Notes: a model not told the origin generated them from the letters alone. DNA of 29,599 nt from Bacillota bacterium (GCA_023418535.1 JAEZZN010000129.1:1-29599), one strand, 5' to 3'. Positions 7,099-15,858 are shown, counted from the stretch's first letter. Numbers and translations are program-made.

Positions 7099-8175
7099 CT
7101 ATTTTTTATTGTTTTTTTTATCGTAATAATGATCTAAAACTTTTTCAGTAAATTTGTTAAATGCAGGTCCATCTTCTCTTTGATTTTCCCCTACATATCC
7201 ATTATATTCAATAAATACAGGTTCATAATCTTGATCAATCGCAAAATCCCAACCAATCATTCTTAAATGCGGTATTCTCTTATGATATTTTTTAATCTCT
7301 TCTATTATTTTGTCATATCCTATTATTTTTTCTTCAGTTAATTGATTTCCTTCATTGTCAACATATACTTTATTTTCTTTTACAAATGCATATGTTTTCA
7401 ATACACCCTCATCATCTATAGGTCTTGACATTCCACCTTGAGAATAATTATCAATAAATGAGCCTTTACTACCTACTCTTAAAATCTTAGATAAAATTTC
7501 TACCTTATTATCTACTATTAAGGAAATAACTCTTATAGTATTTACACTTGATGAATTAAATCTAGCTAATTGATCGCTTTGTTTTATTAATTCTTGAACA
7601 ATAAAATCTCCATCAGAAATTTTTTCTTCGAAACTTCTTACTGCTTCATCATAATTCTTATTAAAGTCAAGTAATTTTATTCCTTTTCCTTGTCCTGTAT
7701 CTGTAGGTTTTAGCAAAACTTTTCCATATTTTTTAATTATTTCTAAAGCTTCTTCTTTTGTTATCAATTCAAAATCATCAGTTAAAAATAAACCATTACC
7801 ATATTTAACAATTGTATGTGCTTTTTTAATACCTTGAACAAAATATTCTGAGAAAAACTTATTATCAAGAACATCATCATATCTACTGTCATTTAAACTA
7901 TAATATATATCTGTATAATATAAATCTGCCGGAATTATATGTGGATCGAACTTTTGATTTACATATCCATAATATTGAAACCATCTTATATCAGGTTTCA
8001 ATCCATATTTTTCCCAAAAAGGTAAAACATTTTTTTCATACTCTTCTCTTGAACCTAAATAAATTTCTTTATTTTTTACATTTTGTTTAATGATTCTTTG
8101 ATGAACCTTTTTATAATGGTATCTTCTAAATTTAATTAAAGATTTTTCAAATTTTAAATATAATTGCTTAATCAT
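7099..8175 (-). CDS. ATP-grasp protein, sugar-transfer-associated type (first copy)
   Basis: The 358-residue protein is related to the next gene but clearly diverged from it. A basic N-terminal region (about 1-60) precedes the ATP-grasp fold: Lys156 in LLKPTDTGQGKGIKLLD, VQE at 193-195, NTIRV at 212-216, and MIGWDFAIDQDYEPVFIEYN with Glu323 and Asn325 as likely metal ligands. All core residues look intact, so it should be an active carboxylate-amine ligase type enzyme. It starts 9 bases after the gatD-like stop with GAGGG before its ATG, so it is very probably co-transcribed with murT-like and gatD-like. A role in adding an amino acid to a cell-wall precursor or glycan is inference from this context. 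Confidence 0.82.
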   Translation of the reverse strand: MIKQLYLKFEKSLIKFRRYHYKKVHQRIIKQNVKNKEIYLGSREEYEKNVLPFWEKYGLKPDIRWFQYYGYVNQKFDPHIIPADLYYTDIYYSLNDSRYDDVLDNKFFSEYFVQGIKKAHTIVKYGNGLFLTDDFELITKEEALEIIKKYGKVLLKPTDTGQGKGIKLLDFNKNYDEAVRSFEEKISDGDFIVQELIKQSDQLARFNSSSVNTIRVISLIVDNKVEILSKILRVGSKGSFIDNYSQGGMSRPIDDEGVLKTYAFVKENKVYVDNEGNQLTEEKIIGYDKIIEEIKKYHKRIPHLRMIGWDFAIDQDYEPVFIEYNGYVGENQREDGPAFNKFTEKVLDHYYDKKNNKK

Positions 8176-8184
8176 TTTCCCTCA

Positions 8185-8892
8185 CTATAATGTTGTTTTT
8201 TTATCTTTAAACTCTTTCACCCTTATATTAAAAGCTTCCTTCATTTCAGCATAATATTTCAATTTTGGATTTTCAACAAAATTCTTCATGAAATCTAAAG
8301 TGAAATCTGGATTCATTATTAGAAGCGGCCCAATCAAATAAGTTCCCATAAAATTCTTGTAGTGAATTCCTTCACCTACAGATTCCTTATCCATGCCATA
8401 TCCTCTTATATTTTCAAAAAGATATGCTACTTCTCCATTTGTTCTATGTGCAAATGTAAATTGCGTTTTAAACCCAACCACTTCAATATCTCTGTATTTT
8501 CCATGATAAATGCAGTTTATTCTGTCCATCATCTGCTGCTTAGCATAATATGGAAAAATTCCCAAAGCATAATTCTTATTGCCATTGTCATCTTCAATAT
8601 AATCATAAAAAACTTCCATAGCATTGCCGATAAATAAGAAATGTACTCCAGATTCAATTTTGCTTATAATTTCATTTTTAATTGGTAACCATTTTTTAAT
8701 TATTTGTAATTGATATTTTTCAGCCATTGGCCCCATATAAACTAAATCAATATCTTCATCTATAAATCTAGGTCTTTCAGTTATATGAGTTCTAATAACT
8801 TCTGCATCATTAAATAATTTAATTATAAATTCTGCATGACCAATCTCACCAAAAAGATTTGCTATATCAGGATATAATATTTCTATTTTCAT
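8185..8892 (-). CDS. GatD-like glutamine amidotransferase homologue lacking the catalytic Cys and His
   Basis: The 235-residue protein aligns by eye with GatD (CobB/CobQ-type class I amidotransferase), the glutaminase partner of MurT in lipid II D-glutamate amidation. It keeps YPDIANLFGEIGHAEF at the N-terminus, the FLFIG nucleophile-elbow region and MGTYLIGPLL near the C-terminus. The elbow normally reads ICGG; here it is FIGNAME, with Gly89 where Cys is expected. The catalytic His of GTYLHG is Ile187. The codons are clear in the DNA (ATC GGC AAT and TTG ATT GGG), with no frameshift. It overlaps the murT-like stop by 26 bases. It cannot act as a normal glutaminase; it may be a structural partner of MurT. 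Using the gatD name functionally would be misleading. Confidence 0.85.
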   Translation of the reverse strand: MKIEILYPDIANLFGEIGHAEFIIKLFNDAEVIRTHITERPRFIDEDIDLVYMGPMAEKYQLQIIKKWLPIKNEIISKIESGVHFLFIGNAMEVFYDYIEDDNGNKNYALGIFPYYAKQQMMDRINCIYHGKYRDIEVVGFKTQFTFAHRTNGEVAYLFENIRGYGMDKESVGEGIHYKNFMGTYLIGPLLIMNPDFTLDFMKNFVENPKLKYYAEMKEAFNIRVKEFKDKKTTL

Positions 8893-10267
8893 TTCTAATC
8901 CTTTGTTTTAATTTCTCTTCAATTTTAGATTTTACTTTCCCAGTAAGGTCAAGAGTATCTATATCATTTAATAAAAATATAGTATCTATATTTTCATAGT
9001 CTATGACATCTTCAATTCCATCCCAACCATCAATATCTATAATTTTAGATTTATCGATGCCTGAAAGTAGTAAAGCTACCTCTTGATCCTTATGTCTTTT
9101 TCCACATGTAATAAATTGTTTAATATTATCACCTAATAAATAATTAAAATCTAAATCATATAGCCATGCAGTATTTTCGGAATTCATATATCCTATTGAA
9201 TGTTTTGAATTTCCAAATATAATTGCTATATTTCCTTCTTGTTTCCTTATATAATCAAATGTTCTTGAAGCAGATATTGGATTTATCGCTTTTGCCATCA
9301 TATAAACAAATCTCTTATCACCAATAATCTGGTCATTATATCTTGATTTTACAACTTCTACCCCGTGAAAATCTTTTTCAAGTTCTTCCATTGAAAATCC
9401 AACTTCACTCAAAGCAACAATTGCACTTAAAAAATTATACAAATCAACTATATTGCTACTTTGTAATTTAAATGAATATGTTTTGTTTCCATGTGTTACT
9501 TCTGCAGTTTTATCGATTAAATCAGCTTTATGTATTATATAATCAGCTTTTGGACTTTCAAACCCACAGTTTTCACAGTGATATCTACCTATATGATTAT
9601 ATCTAATAAATTCTGGAACAAGTCTATGATTACATAAAGGACAATTCTCTATATCTTTTATCCTTGAATCTCGTATTTCTTTTTCTCCTAATAGTAAATC
9701 TATTGAATAGAATCTTCTATCACTATTAGGTTTTAATCTAGAGCTTATTAAATCATCTGAATTTAATATTAATTTTGTAGAATCAGGAGTTGCATCATCA
9801 ATGATGTCAAATATATATTCAGCATGTGCATTTCTCTTCGAAGAATCTCTAAAAAGATTTGTTACAACCAATATATCTGGAGTAAAATCCTTATAGATTC
9901 TATATGATGATCTTTCATCGATTTCAATAATGCCAAATTCTCTATCTACATTACCTTTGAGATTACAAAAACTTATAAATGACGCTATTACACCATGGAC
10001 CGTATTAGACCCATAATTATTATGCATATAGCTAATATTTTTTGACTTTAAAAAGTCAGAAATCATATTAGCAGTTGTAGTCTTTCCATTTGTCCCAGTA
10101 ATAGCTATAGTTTTATTAGGCATGCCAGTTCGACTTAAAATATCTGGGCAAAATCTATAAGCAAGCACTCCTGGAAGATGAGTTGCTTTTCTACCTAATA
10201 ATTTCATAATTTTAGTTGTTAATTTTACTAACCATAAAGTTAAATAAAATTTAAATCCTTTTTTCAT
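8867..10267 (-). CDS. MurT-like Mur ligase domain protein
   Basis: The 466-residue protein resembles MurT, the Mur-ligase-fold subunit that activates the D-glutamate carboxylate of lipid II. Visible: a hydrophobic/basic N-terminus, P-loop TGTNGKTTT at 57-65, IIEIDE near 113-118, VVTNLFRD near 134-141, a four-Cys zinc ribbon (C209, C212, C231, C234) and a C-terminal domain from about 315. Several family signatures are altered: the segment after TNLFRD is SSKRNAHAE instead of the usual QLDRYGE, the AKNPAGFN-type motif reads AKAINPISAS, and the DGxDxSWLWD motif reads YMNSENTAWLYD. ATP binding seems kept, but substrate or partner use may differ. It is the first gene of a unit with its own promoter. 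Confidence 0.85.
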   Translation of the reverse strand: MKKGFKFYLTLWLVKLTTKIMKLLGRKATHLPGVLAYRFCPDILSRTGMPNKTIAITGTNGKTTTANMISDFLKSKNISYMHNNYGSNTVHGVIASFISFCNLKGNVDREFGIIEIDERSSYRIYKDFTPDILVVTNLFRDSSKRNAHAEYIFDIIDDATPDSTKLILNSDDLISSRLKPNSDRRFYSIDLLLGEKEIRDSRIKDIENCPLCNHRLVPEFIRYNHIGRYHCENCGFESPKADYIIHKADLIDKTAEVTHGNKTYSFKLQSSNIVDLYNFLSAIVALSEVGFSMEELEKDFHGVEVVKSRYNDQIIGDKRFVYMMAKAINPISASRTFDYIRKQEGNIAIIFGNSKHSIGYMNSENTAWLYDLDFNYLLGDNIKQFITCGKRHKDQEVALLLSGIDKSKIIDIDGWDGIEDVIDYENIDTIFLLNDIDTLDLTGKVKSKIEEKLKQRIRNENRNIIS

Positions 10268-10295
10268 AATTACCTACCAAAATAGTTGTAAAACA

Positions 10296-10324
10296 ATTAT
10301 ATAACAATGAGTTTTCTAATTCAA
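10296..10324 (-). promoter_or_regulatory. Promoter of the murT-gatD-ATP-grasp unit
   Basis: In the 58-base gap after hprK the minus strand has -35 TTGAAT (10319-10324) and a perfect -10 TATAAT (10296-10301) separated by 17 bases. The -35 lies one base beyond the hprK stop. The four downstream genes can therefore be expressed apart from the hprK-uvrC genes, although no terminator is seen between them. Confidence 0.75.
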
Positions 10325-10325
10325 T

Positions 10326-11306
10326 TTATCTCTCATCTTCATAAAAGTCAATTTCCTCACCATAATAATTCTGTAATTCTTTATCCTCTCCATTCATTTC
10401 ATGGAAAAGTCTAGAGGTTAAGTATTTTGCTGAATTATAACCTAATTTCTTTTGTCTTAGATTTCTAACTGCAACTTCTATTATCATAGCAATATTTCTT
10501 CCCGGCTTAACTGGAACTGTAATTTTAGGTACTTCTATTCCCAATATCATTTCAGTTTCATCTTCTAAACCTAATCTGTCATATTCCTTATTCTCATTCC
10601 AATTTTCAAGTTCAATGATTAAATCAATTCCTGTATCAAGTTTTACTGAACCTATACCATAGAGTCTTCTAATATCTAAAATCCCTATTCCTCGAATCTC
10701 CATAAAATGTCTAATGTTTGCAGCAGAAGTTCCTATCAATTCATCTACTATTCTTCTTATTTCAACTACATCATCAGCAACAAGTCTATGACCTCTAATA
10801 ACCAAATCTAATGCTGTTTCTGATTTTCCAACTGAAGATTGTCCTTTAATCAAAACTCCAGACCCATACATTTCCATTAAACCCGCATGCATAGTAATTT
10901 CTTCAGCTAAATGCTTTTCCAATGACATAGAAAGTTTAGACGAAAGTAAAGTAGTTGGGTCAGTTGAAATAAGTACTGTTTTATCATAATAATTTGCTAA
11001 ATCTAATATATCCTGTGTCACTTCTCTATCATAAGAGAAAATTAAACATGGAATCTCCTCTGATAAAATCCCTCTAAATCTTTCATATCTCAATTCTTCG
11101 GTTAATTGCATGTAATAATTATATTCTACATTTCCTATTATTTGAATTCTTTTATTCGGAAATGATTTCATATATCCTGTTAATTGAAGTCCTGGACGAT
11201 TTATATTTGTATCTGATAGGATGATTTCGTCGTAATCACTAGATTTTTCAATAATTTTAAGATTTAATTCTTCAACAATTTCTGATAATTTTACATTTTT
11301 AGCCAT
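10326..11306 (-). CDS. hprK: HPr kinase/phosphorylase
   Basis: The 326-residue protein phosphorylates and dephosphorylates HPr at Ser46, linking glycolytic state to PTS transport and CcpA-type carbon catabolite control in the cytoplasm. Counting from the chosen ATG, the P-loop GQSSVGKSE is at 155-163 and the family signature EIRGIGILDIRRLYG at 203-217; HAGLMEMYG precedes the P-loop. A TTG 12 bases upstream (11318) is in frame, but GGAG at 11313-11316 stands 6 bases before the ATG at 11306, so the ATG is chosen. The gene overlaps the uvrC end by 8 bases. Confidence 0.95.
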   Translation of the reverse strand: MAKNVKLSEIVEELNLKIIEKSSDYDEIILSDTNINRPGLQLTGYMKSFPNKRIQIIGNVEYNYYMQLTEELRYERFRGILSEEIPCLIFSYDREVTQDILDLANYYDKTVLISTDPTTLLSSKLSMSLEKHLAEEITMHAGLMEMYGSGVLIKGQSSVGKSETALDLVIRGHRLVADDVVEIRRIVDELIGTSAANIRHFMEIRGIGILDIRRLYGIGSVKLDTGIDLIIELENWNENKEYDRLGLEDETEMILGIEVPKITVPVKPGRNIAMIIEVAVRNLRQKKLGYNSAKYLTSRLFHEMNGEDKELQNYYGEEIDFYEDER

Positions 11307-13128
11307 TTTTTTCTCCAAAATATTCTATTATGTTATCAGCAACACTTTCTGTTATATTAGAAACTTGCAAAAGTTCTTCTTTTGAAGCCTCTTTTATTTT
11401 TGTAATTGAACCAAAATATAGTAAAAGTTCTCTAATTCTTTTTTCTCCAAGTCCTTTAATATTTGATAATTCAGATTCAAACATATTTTTTCTTCTTACT
11501 GTATTATGATAATTAATAGAGAATCTATGCACTTCTTCTTGTATATCATAAAGAAATCTATATATCGCTGAGTCTCTATCAATATCTATTTCTTTATTAT
11601 CAAGTATTATTCCTCTTGTTCTGTGTTTATCATCTTTTACAAGACCTATAGTTTTTATATTTAGTTTGAATTCTTTAAGAACTTCTTTAGCAATATTTAC
11701 TTGACCTTTTCCACCATCTATAATAATTAAATCTGGCTTTTCAGAAAAAGATCCTGTTGTCTTATCATCTAAAAGACGTTTTACTCTTCTAGTCAATACC
11801 TCTTTCATTGAGGCATAGTCATCAGGTCCTTCAACTGATTTAATTTTAAATTTTCTATAATCTTTTCTTTCTTTTTTACCTTGGATATATACGACCATTG
11901 ATCCAACAGAATCTACACCAGAAATATTAGAAATATCATATGCTTCAATTCTATTTATCGGGTGAATATTTAAAGTATCTTCAAGTTTCTTAAGTCCCAG
12001 ATTTTTATTTCTTTCTCTATAATCTAATTTTTGTAAAAATTCATCAATCATTTTAGAAGCATTTTGAGTAGCAAAATCTAAATAATCTTTTTTGACCCCT
12101 CTTTTTGGAACCTTAATCCTTACTTTTTTACCTTTTTGATCAGATAATATCTTCTCTAAAATTTCCTTTTCTTCAGGCTCCTCAATCATTAATATTTCAC
12201 TTGGAATATATGTCATATCAAAATAATATTGTTTTAGATATGATGATAATATTTGAGAATTTTCTTCATTAAATTCATCTTCTATAATAAAATGTTCCCT
12301 ATCTACAATTTTCCCCGATCTCATAAAAAATACTTGAATTGCTGCATAATTTCTTTTTTTCGCAATAGATATTATATCGAGATTGTACCCTGTAGTTGAA
12401 GTAACATTTTGACGTTCCATTAGACTATCTACCGCTTGTATATACTCCTTATATTCTTGTGCTCTTTCGAATTCTAATTTTTTTGAGTATTCAAACATTT
12501 TTTCTTCTAATATATCAGTTAATATTTTAGAATCACCTTTTAGAAATCTACGAACTTTGTCTATATTTTCAAGATATCTCTCTCTGTCATTAAAATCATG
12601 TGTAGGGTCTTCATATTTGTATAAATAATGCTTCAATGATGGTCTTTTATTTTTACCATATCTTTGAATAGCATCATTCAATCTTATCCTGAATATATTT
12701 TGTAATAATTTTAAAACTTTATTTACAGAAAAAGCATCTGGATATGGTCCATAGTATTCGTTTCCATCCTTTTTAGCAAATCTTGAAATCATAAGTCTTG
12801 GAAACTCTTCCTTCGTAATCATTATATATGGATATTGTTTATCATCTCTAAGCAAAATATTGTAGTGAGGTCTATGTTCTTTTATAAAATTTGACTCCAG
12901 AACTAGTGACTCCGCTTCAGTTTCAACAATTATATAATCAAAATGGTCAATTTTTTCGACCATTTTAATTACTTTTTGAGATTTACTACTATCATTAAAA
13001 TATGATCTTACTCTATTTTTAAGATTTTTGGCCTTTCCCACGTATATAATATTGTCATCTTTATCTTTCATCAGATATACGCCTGGTGATTCAGGTAATC
13101 TTGAAAGTTCATATTTAAAATCTTTCAT
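11299..13128 (-). CDS. uvrC: Excinuclease ABC subunit C
   Basis: The 609-residue protein is the nuclease subunit of UvrABC nucleotide-excision repair, cutting both sides of a lesion in complex with UvrB. Domains in order: GIY-YIG endonuclease (SPGVYLMKD...IIYVGKAKNLKNRV, residues about 12-45), a UVR motif near 205-240 (EKMFEYSKKLEFERAQEYK), the RNase H-like C-terminal nuclease domain with DISNISG and IIDGGKGQ, and helix-hairpin-helix motifs at the end (LSNIKGLGEKRIRELL). Length is normal. It starts 8 bases after the M24 peptidase stop and has only a weak ribosome site, so coupling to upstream translation is likely. Confidence 0.97.
   Translation of the reverse strand: MKDFKYELSRLPESPGVYLMKDKDDNIIYVGKAKNLKNRVRSYFNDSSKSQKVIKMVEKIDHFDYIIVETEAESLVLESNFIKEHRPHYNILLRDDKQYPYIMITKEEFPRLMISRFAKKDGNEYYGPYPDAFSVNKVLKLLQNIFRIRLNDAIQRYGKNKRPSLKHYLYKYEDPTHDFNDRERYLENIDKVRRFLKGDSKILTDILEEKMFEYSKKLEFERAQEYKEYIQAVDSLMERQNVTSTTGYNLDIISIAKKRNYAAIQVFFMRSGKIVDREHFIIEDEFNEENSQILSSYLKQYYFDMTYIPSEILMIEEPEEKEILEKILSDQKGKKVRIKVPKRGVKKDYLDFATQNASKMIDEFLQKLDYRERNKNLGLKKLEDTLNIHPINRIEAYDISNISGVDSVGSMVVYIQGKKERKDYRKFKIKSVEGPDDYASMKEVLTRRVKRLLDDKTTGSFSEKPDLIIIDGGKGQVNIAKEVLKEFKLNIKTIGLVKDDKHRTRGIILDNKEIDIDRDSAIYRFLYDIQEEVHRFSINYHNTVRRKNMFESELSNIKGLGEKRIRELLLYFGSITKIKEASKEELLQVSNITESVADNIIEYFGEKNG
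11313..11316 (-). promoter_or_regulatory. Ribosome-binding site that fixes the hprK start
   Basis: GGAG on the minus strand is 6 bases from the ATG at 11306. The in-frame TTG at 11318 overlaps this site and has no ribosome site of its own. Confidence 0.7.
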
Positions 13129-13136
13129 AAATTCTA

Positions 13137-14894
13137 TTAAATCTCTTTAGTAATTTTTTCTAGATATTCTAAATCGTATCCATCTAAATCTTTTGAAAGT
13201 CTTTCATAAGATTCTTTATTATAAGCATTAATCCAGTCTTTTTCCCATTTTTCAAGCATAAATAATTTTACTGGTCTTGTATCTATTGGTAAATATAATA
13301 AAGTTTCAAGTTCTAAGAAGTCTTTTTCTTCTGATTTTTTAACATATACTATATTTTCAATTCTAATACCATGACTACCTTCAATATATAGTCCTGGTTC
13401 AATAGAAAATACCATTCCTTCTTGAAGTGGTAATCCTCCATCTTTTCTTGATATTGACATTGGTCCTTCATGAACCCCTAATAAGAATCCTACCCCGTGA
13501 CCTGTACCATGATTAAAATCTTTACCTTCTCTGTATAGAGGATTTCTTACAATCGCATCAATAAATGCTCCTGTATTACCTTTTTTGAATTTAGCAGTCA
13601 TACCAGCTATATGAGCCTTTAGCGTCAATGTATAGTCTGTTTTCTCTTCATCTGTAAGTTCCCCTAAAGCCACAGTTCTTGTAATATCTGTAGTTCCTTC
13701 TAAAAATTGTGCTCCACTATCTACTAAATATAAACCTTTTGGTTTCAATGTAGCAGGAATCACTTTTTCTGGATCATAATGTGGCATAGCTGCATTTGGA
13801 CCATAAGCTGAAATTGTTTGGAAAGAAACTTCTATAAAATTGTCTTGTTGTTGTCTATATTCTAATAATTTTTTCGCAGCAAATACTTCATCAATATTTC
13901 CTGATTTTACTCCTGTTTCAACCCAATTGAAAAACTTAGTTAAAGCAATTGCATCCTTGTGAAATGCTTTCTTTTCATTTTCAATTTCATTTTCATTTTT
14001 TAAAGCCTTCATTAAAGTTGTAAGATTATGTCCTCTTTTAATCTTTACATTTTTATTAAGGTTTTGATAAACCAATACATTTGTTCTTCTTGGATCTAAA
14101 TAAACAGTATTTGTTCCTTTAATATTTTTCATATAGTCAAAAATAGCATCATATGTATATACATCTATATTGTTTTCTTTTAGATATTCTTTAACTTCTA
14201 TATCTAATTTATTTTCATCTATAAATAATACTGCTGTATCTAAACCTATAACTGCATATGAGAAAAATACTGGTGTTGCATATATATCATCAGCTCTTAA
14301 ATTAGTTAGATATGCTATATCTTCTAAAGCTCCTATAAATGTATATTCTACATCTCTGGATTTCATCATTTCTCTTAATATATTTAGTTTGTCTTTAGTT
14401 GATTGTCCTGTATATTTTTCATCAAATATCCAAGTTTCAGATTTAGGTAATTCTGGTCTATCTTCCCAAATTTCTGAAATAAAGTCTACATCTGTGATTA
14501 ACAATCTTGTGTTAAGTTTTTTAGAAATTGCATCATATAATTCAAGAGATAATACTTTACCATCAATAGCTACTTTCCCAAATTCATGAACTTCTTCTAC
14601 TAAAAAATCTTGAAAGTCAATGTCTTCAAACATACGATATAATTTAAATGGAGAATTTTTTAATTCTTGTTCTGCCTGTACAAAATATCTACCATCTGTC
14701 CAAAGTCCAGCTTTATCTTTTGTAACTACAGCAATACCTGCTGATCCTGTAAAACCTGAGATATATTCTCTTGTCTTATAATAATCTGCTAAATATTCAG
14801 ACATATGCGGATCAGATGTAGGTATTATATACGCATCTATACTTCTTTCTTCCATCAATTCTCTTAACTTATCAACTCTATCATATAAATTCAT
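13137..14894 (-). CDS. Xaa-Pro aminopeptidase, M24 family (aminopeptidase P)
   Basis: The 585-residue protein removes N-terminal residues that precede proline. It has two creatinase-like N-terminal domains (IPTSDPHMSEY and SGFTGSAG early on), the M24 pita-bread domain with expected metal ligands in VDSGAQFLEGTTDITRT, HGTGHGVG, SIEPGLYIEG and GIRIENIVYV, and a C-terminal extension typical of the 590-residue bacterial and eukaryotic type. No signal peptide, so cytoplasmic. It starts 2 bases after the Cof phosphatase stop, and uvrC follows by 8 bases. Confidence 0.93.
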   Translation of the reverse strand: MNLYDRVDKLRELMEERSIDAYIIPTSDPHMSEYLADYYKTREYISGFTGSAGIAVVTKDKAGLWTDGRYFVQAEQELKNSPFKLYRMFEDIDFQDFLVEEVHEFGKVAIDGKVLSLELYDAISKKLNTRLLITDVDFISEIWEDRPELPKSETWIFDEKYTGQSTKDKLNILREMMKSRDVEYTFIGALEDIAYLTNLRADDIYATPVFFSYAVIGLDTAVLFIDENKLDIEVKEYLKENNIDVYTYDAIFDYMKNIKGTNTVYLDPRRTNVLVYQNLNKNVKIKRGHNLTTLMKALKNENEIENEKKAFHKDAIALTKFFNWVETGVKSGNIDEVFAAKKLLEYRQQQDNFIEVSFQTISAYGPNAAMPHYDPEKVIPATLKPKGLYLVDSGAQFLEGTTDITRTVALGELTDEEKTDYTLTLKAHIAGMTAKFKKGNTGAFIDAIVRNPLYREGKDFNHGTGHGVGFLLGVHEGPMSISRKDGGLPLQEGMVFSIEPGLYIEGSHGIRIENIVYVKKSEEKDFLELETLLYLPIDTRPVKLFMLEKWEKDWINAYNKESYERLSKDLDGYDLEYLEKITKEI

Positions 14895-14896
14895 AA

Positions 14897-15748
14897 TTAC
14901 TCCTTTACTACACCGTATTTTACCAATGTTTTATAAATTCCTTCATCTTCATTAGATGATGTTATATCAAACGCTATTTCTTTAAGTGGTTGCATAGCAT
15001 TTCCCATTGCAATACCATATTTTGCAAACTCAATCATATGGTAGTCATTTAAACTATCTCCAAAGGTCATTAAATGATTTGGGTCTATATCTAAACTCTC
15101 AAGAGCATGACCTTTACTAACTGTGTTTTTTGAAAACTCCATAACTGTAGGTATTGTAATCATTACATGTGCTATTGGTTCTAATTTTTTATTGATTTCT
15201 GGTAGACTATCCCACATATATTCTGGTAATCCCAAAGCCATCATCTTAACAATAGGCTTTTTAATTGAATCACTTAAATTTTCATGCTCTTTAACATCAA
15301 AATTTCCACCTCTAGCTTTTACATCTTCAAGGTGTACAATATTAGAATATCCCCCATGTTTCTCAATAAATTTATCATAATTTCCCATATGAATAAAACC
15401 ATCTGATCTATAAAAAGGGAAAATTTTAAAATCTTTAATTCTTTTTAATATCTCTTGAGCTTCTTCTACTTCCATATAATCAGTGTGGATAATCTCATCT
15501 TTTGTTGGATCATAAACTATAGCACCATTACCAGATATAACTAAACCTTCATACTCTTTAAGTTTAAGCTCTGGTATATACTTCTTAACAGCGTTTAATT
15601 CTCTTCCAGTTGCTATAATTAACTTTACTCCTTTTTCTTGTAATTCTATTAATGCATTTTTTGTTTTAGGCATAATTTCAAGATTTTCATCTAACAAAGT
15701 ACCATCCATATCTACGGCTACATATTTAATTTGATTTAAATTATTCAT
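14897..15748 (-). CDS. Cof-type HAD-superfamily phosphatase
   Basis: The 283-residue protein has the HAD motif I DMDGTLLD at 13-20 (nucleophile Asp13, Asp15), motif II ATGR near 46-49, a C2-type cap, the motif III Lys in SKGHAL, and motif IV GDSLNDYHM near 230. The family hydrolyses small phosphates such as sugar phosphates, FMN or pyridoxal phosphate; the exact substrate cannot be told. GGGAGG precedes the ATG. It leads the row of genes HAD, M24 peptidase, uvrC, hprK and is divergent from mprF. Confidence 0.9.
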   Translation of the reverse strand: MNNLNQIKYVAVDMDGTLLDENLEIMPKTKNALIELQEKGVKLIIATGRELNAVKKYIPELKLKEYEGLVISGNGAIVYDPTKDEIIHTDYMEVEEAQEILKRIKDFKIFPFYRSDGFIHMGNYDKFIEKHGGYSNIVHLEDVKARGGNFDVKEHENLSDSIKKPIVKMMALGLPEYMWDSLPEINKKLEPIAHVMITIPTVMEFSKNTVSKGHALESLDIDPNHLMTFGDSLNDYHMIEFAKYGIAMGNAMQPLKEIAFDITSSNEDEGIYKTLVKYGVVKE

Positions 15749-15829
15749 ATTACCTCCCTTTTAGAAAATTAAACTATATTATTAATTATACTATAAAAGG
15801 CACATAAGCTACATTTATTATACTACTTA

Positions 15830-15858
15830 TTGAGAAAAAATATTAATATAACTATATT
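15830..15858 (+). promoter_or_regulatory. Candidate mprF promoter
   Basis: TTGAGA (15830-15835) and TATATT (15853-15858) are spaced by 17 bases, about 75 bases before the mprF ATG. A closer perfect TATAAT near 15900 lacks a good -35. The region is so AT-rich that chance matches are common, and the divergent phosphatase must also have its promoter here. Confidence 0.4.

Noticed and set aside
8185..8892. gatD as a decaying pseudogene
   Set aside because: The frame is complete, family motifs outside the catalytic pair are kept, it overlaps murT-like as in working operons, and the downstream genes are intact. Loss of just the catalytic residues fits a changed role better.
11307..11318. TTG start of hprK at 11318
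   Set aside because: The TTG overlaps the GGAG that serves the ATG at 11306 and has no ribosome site of its own.
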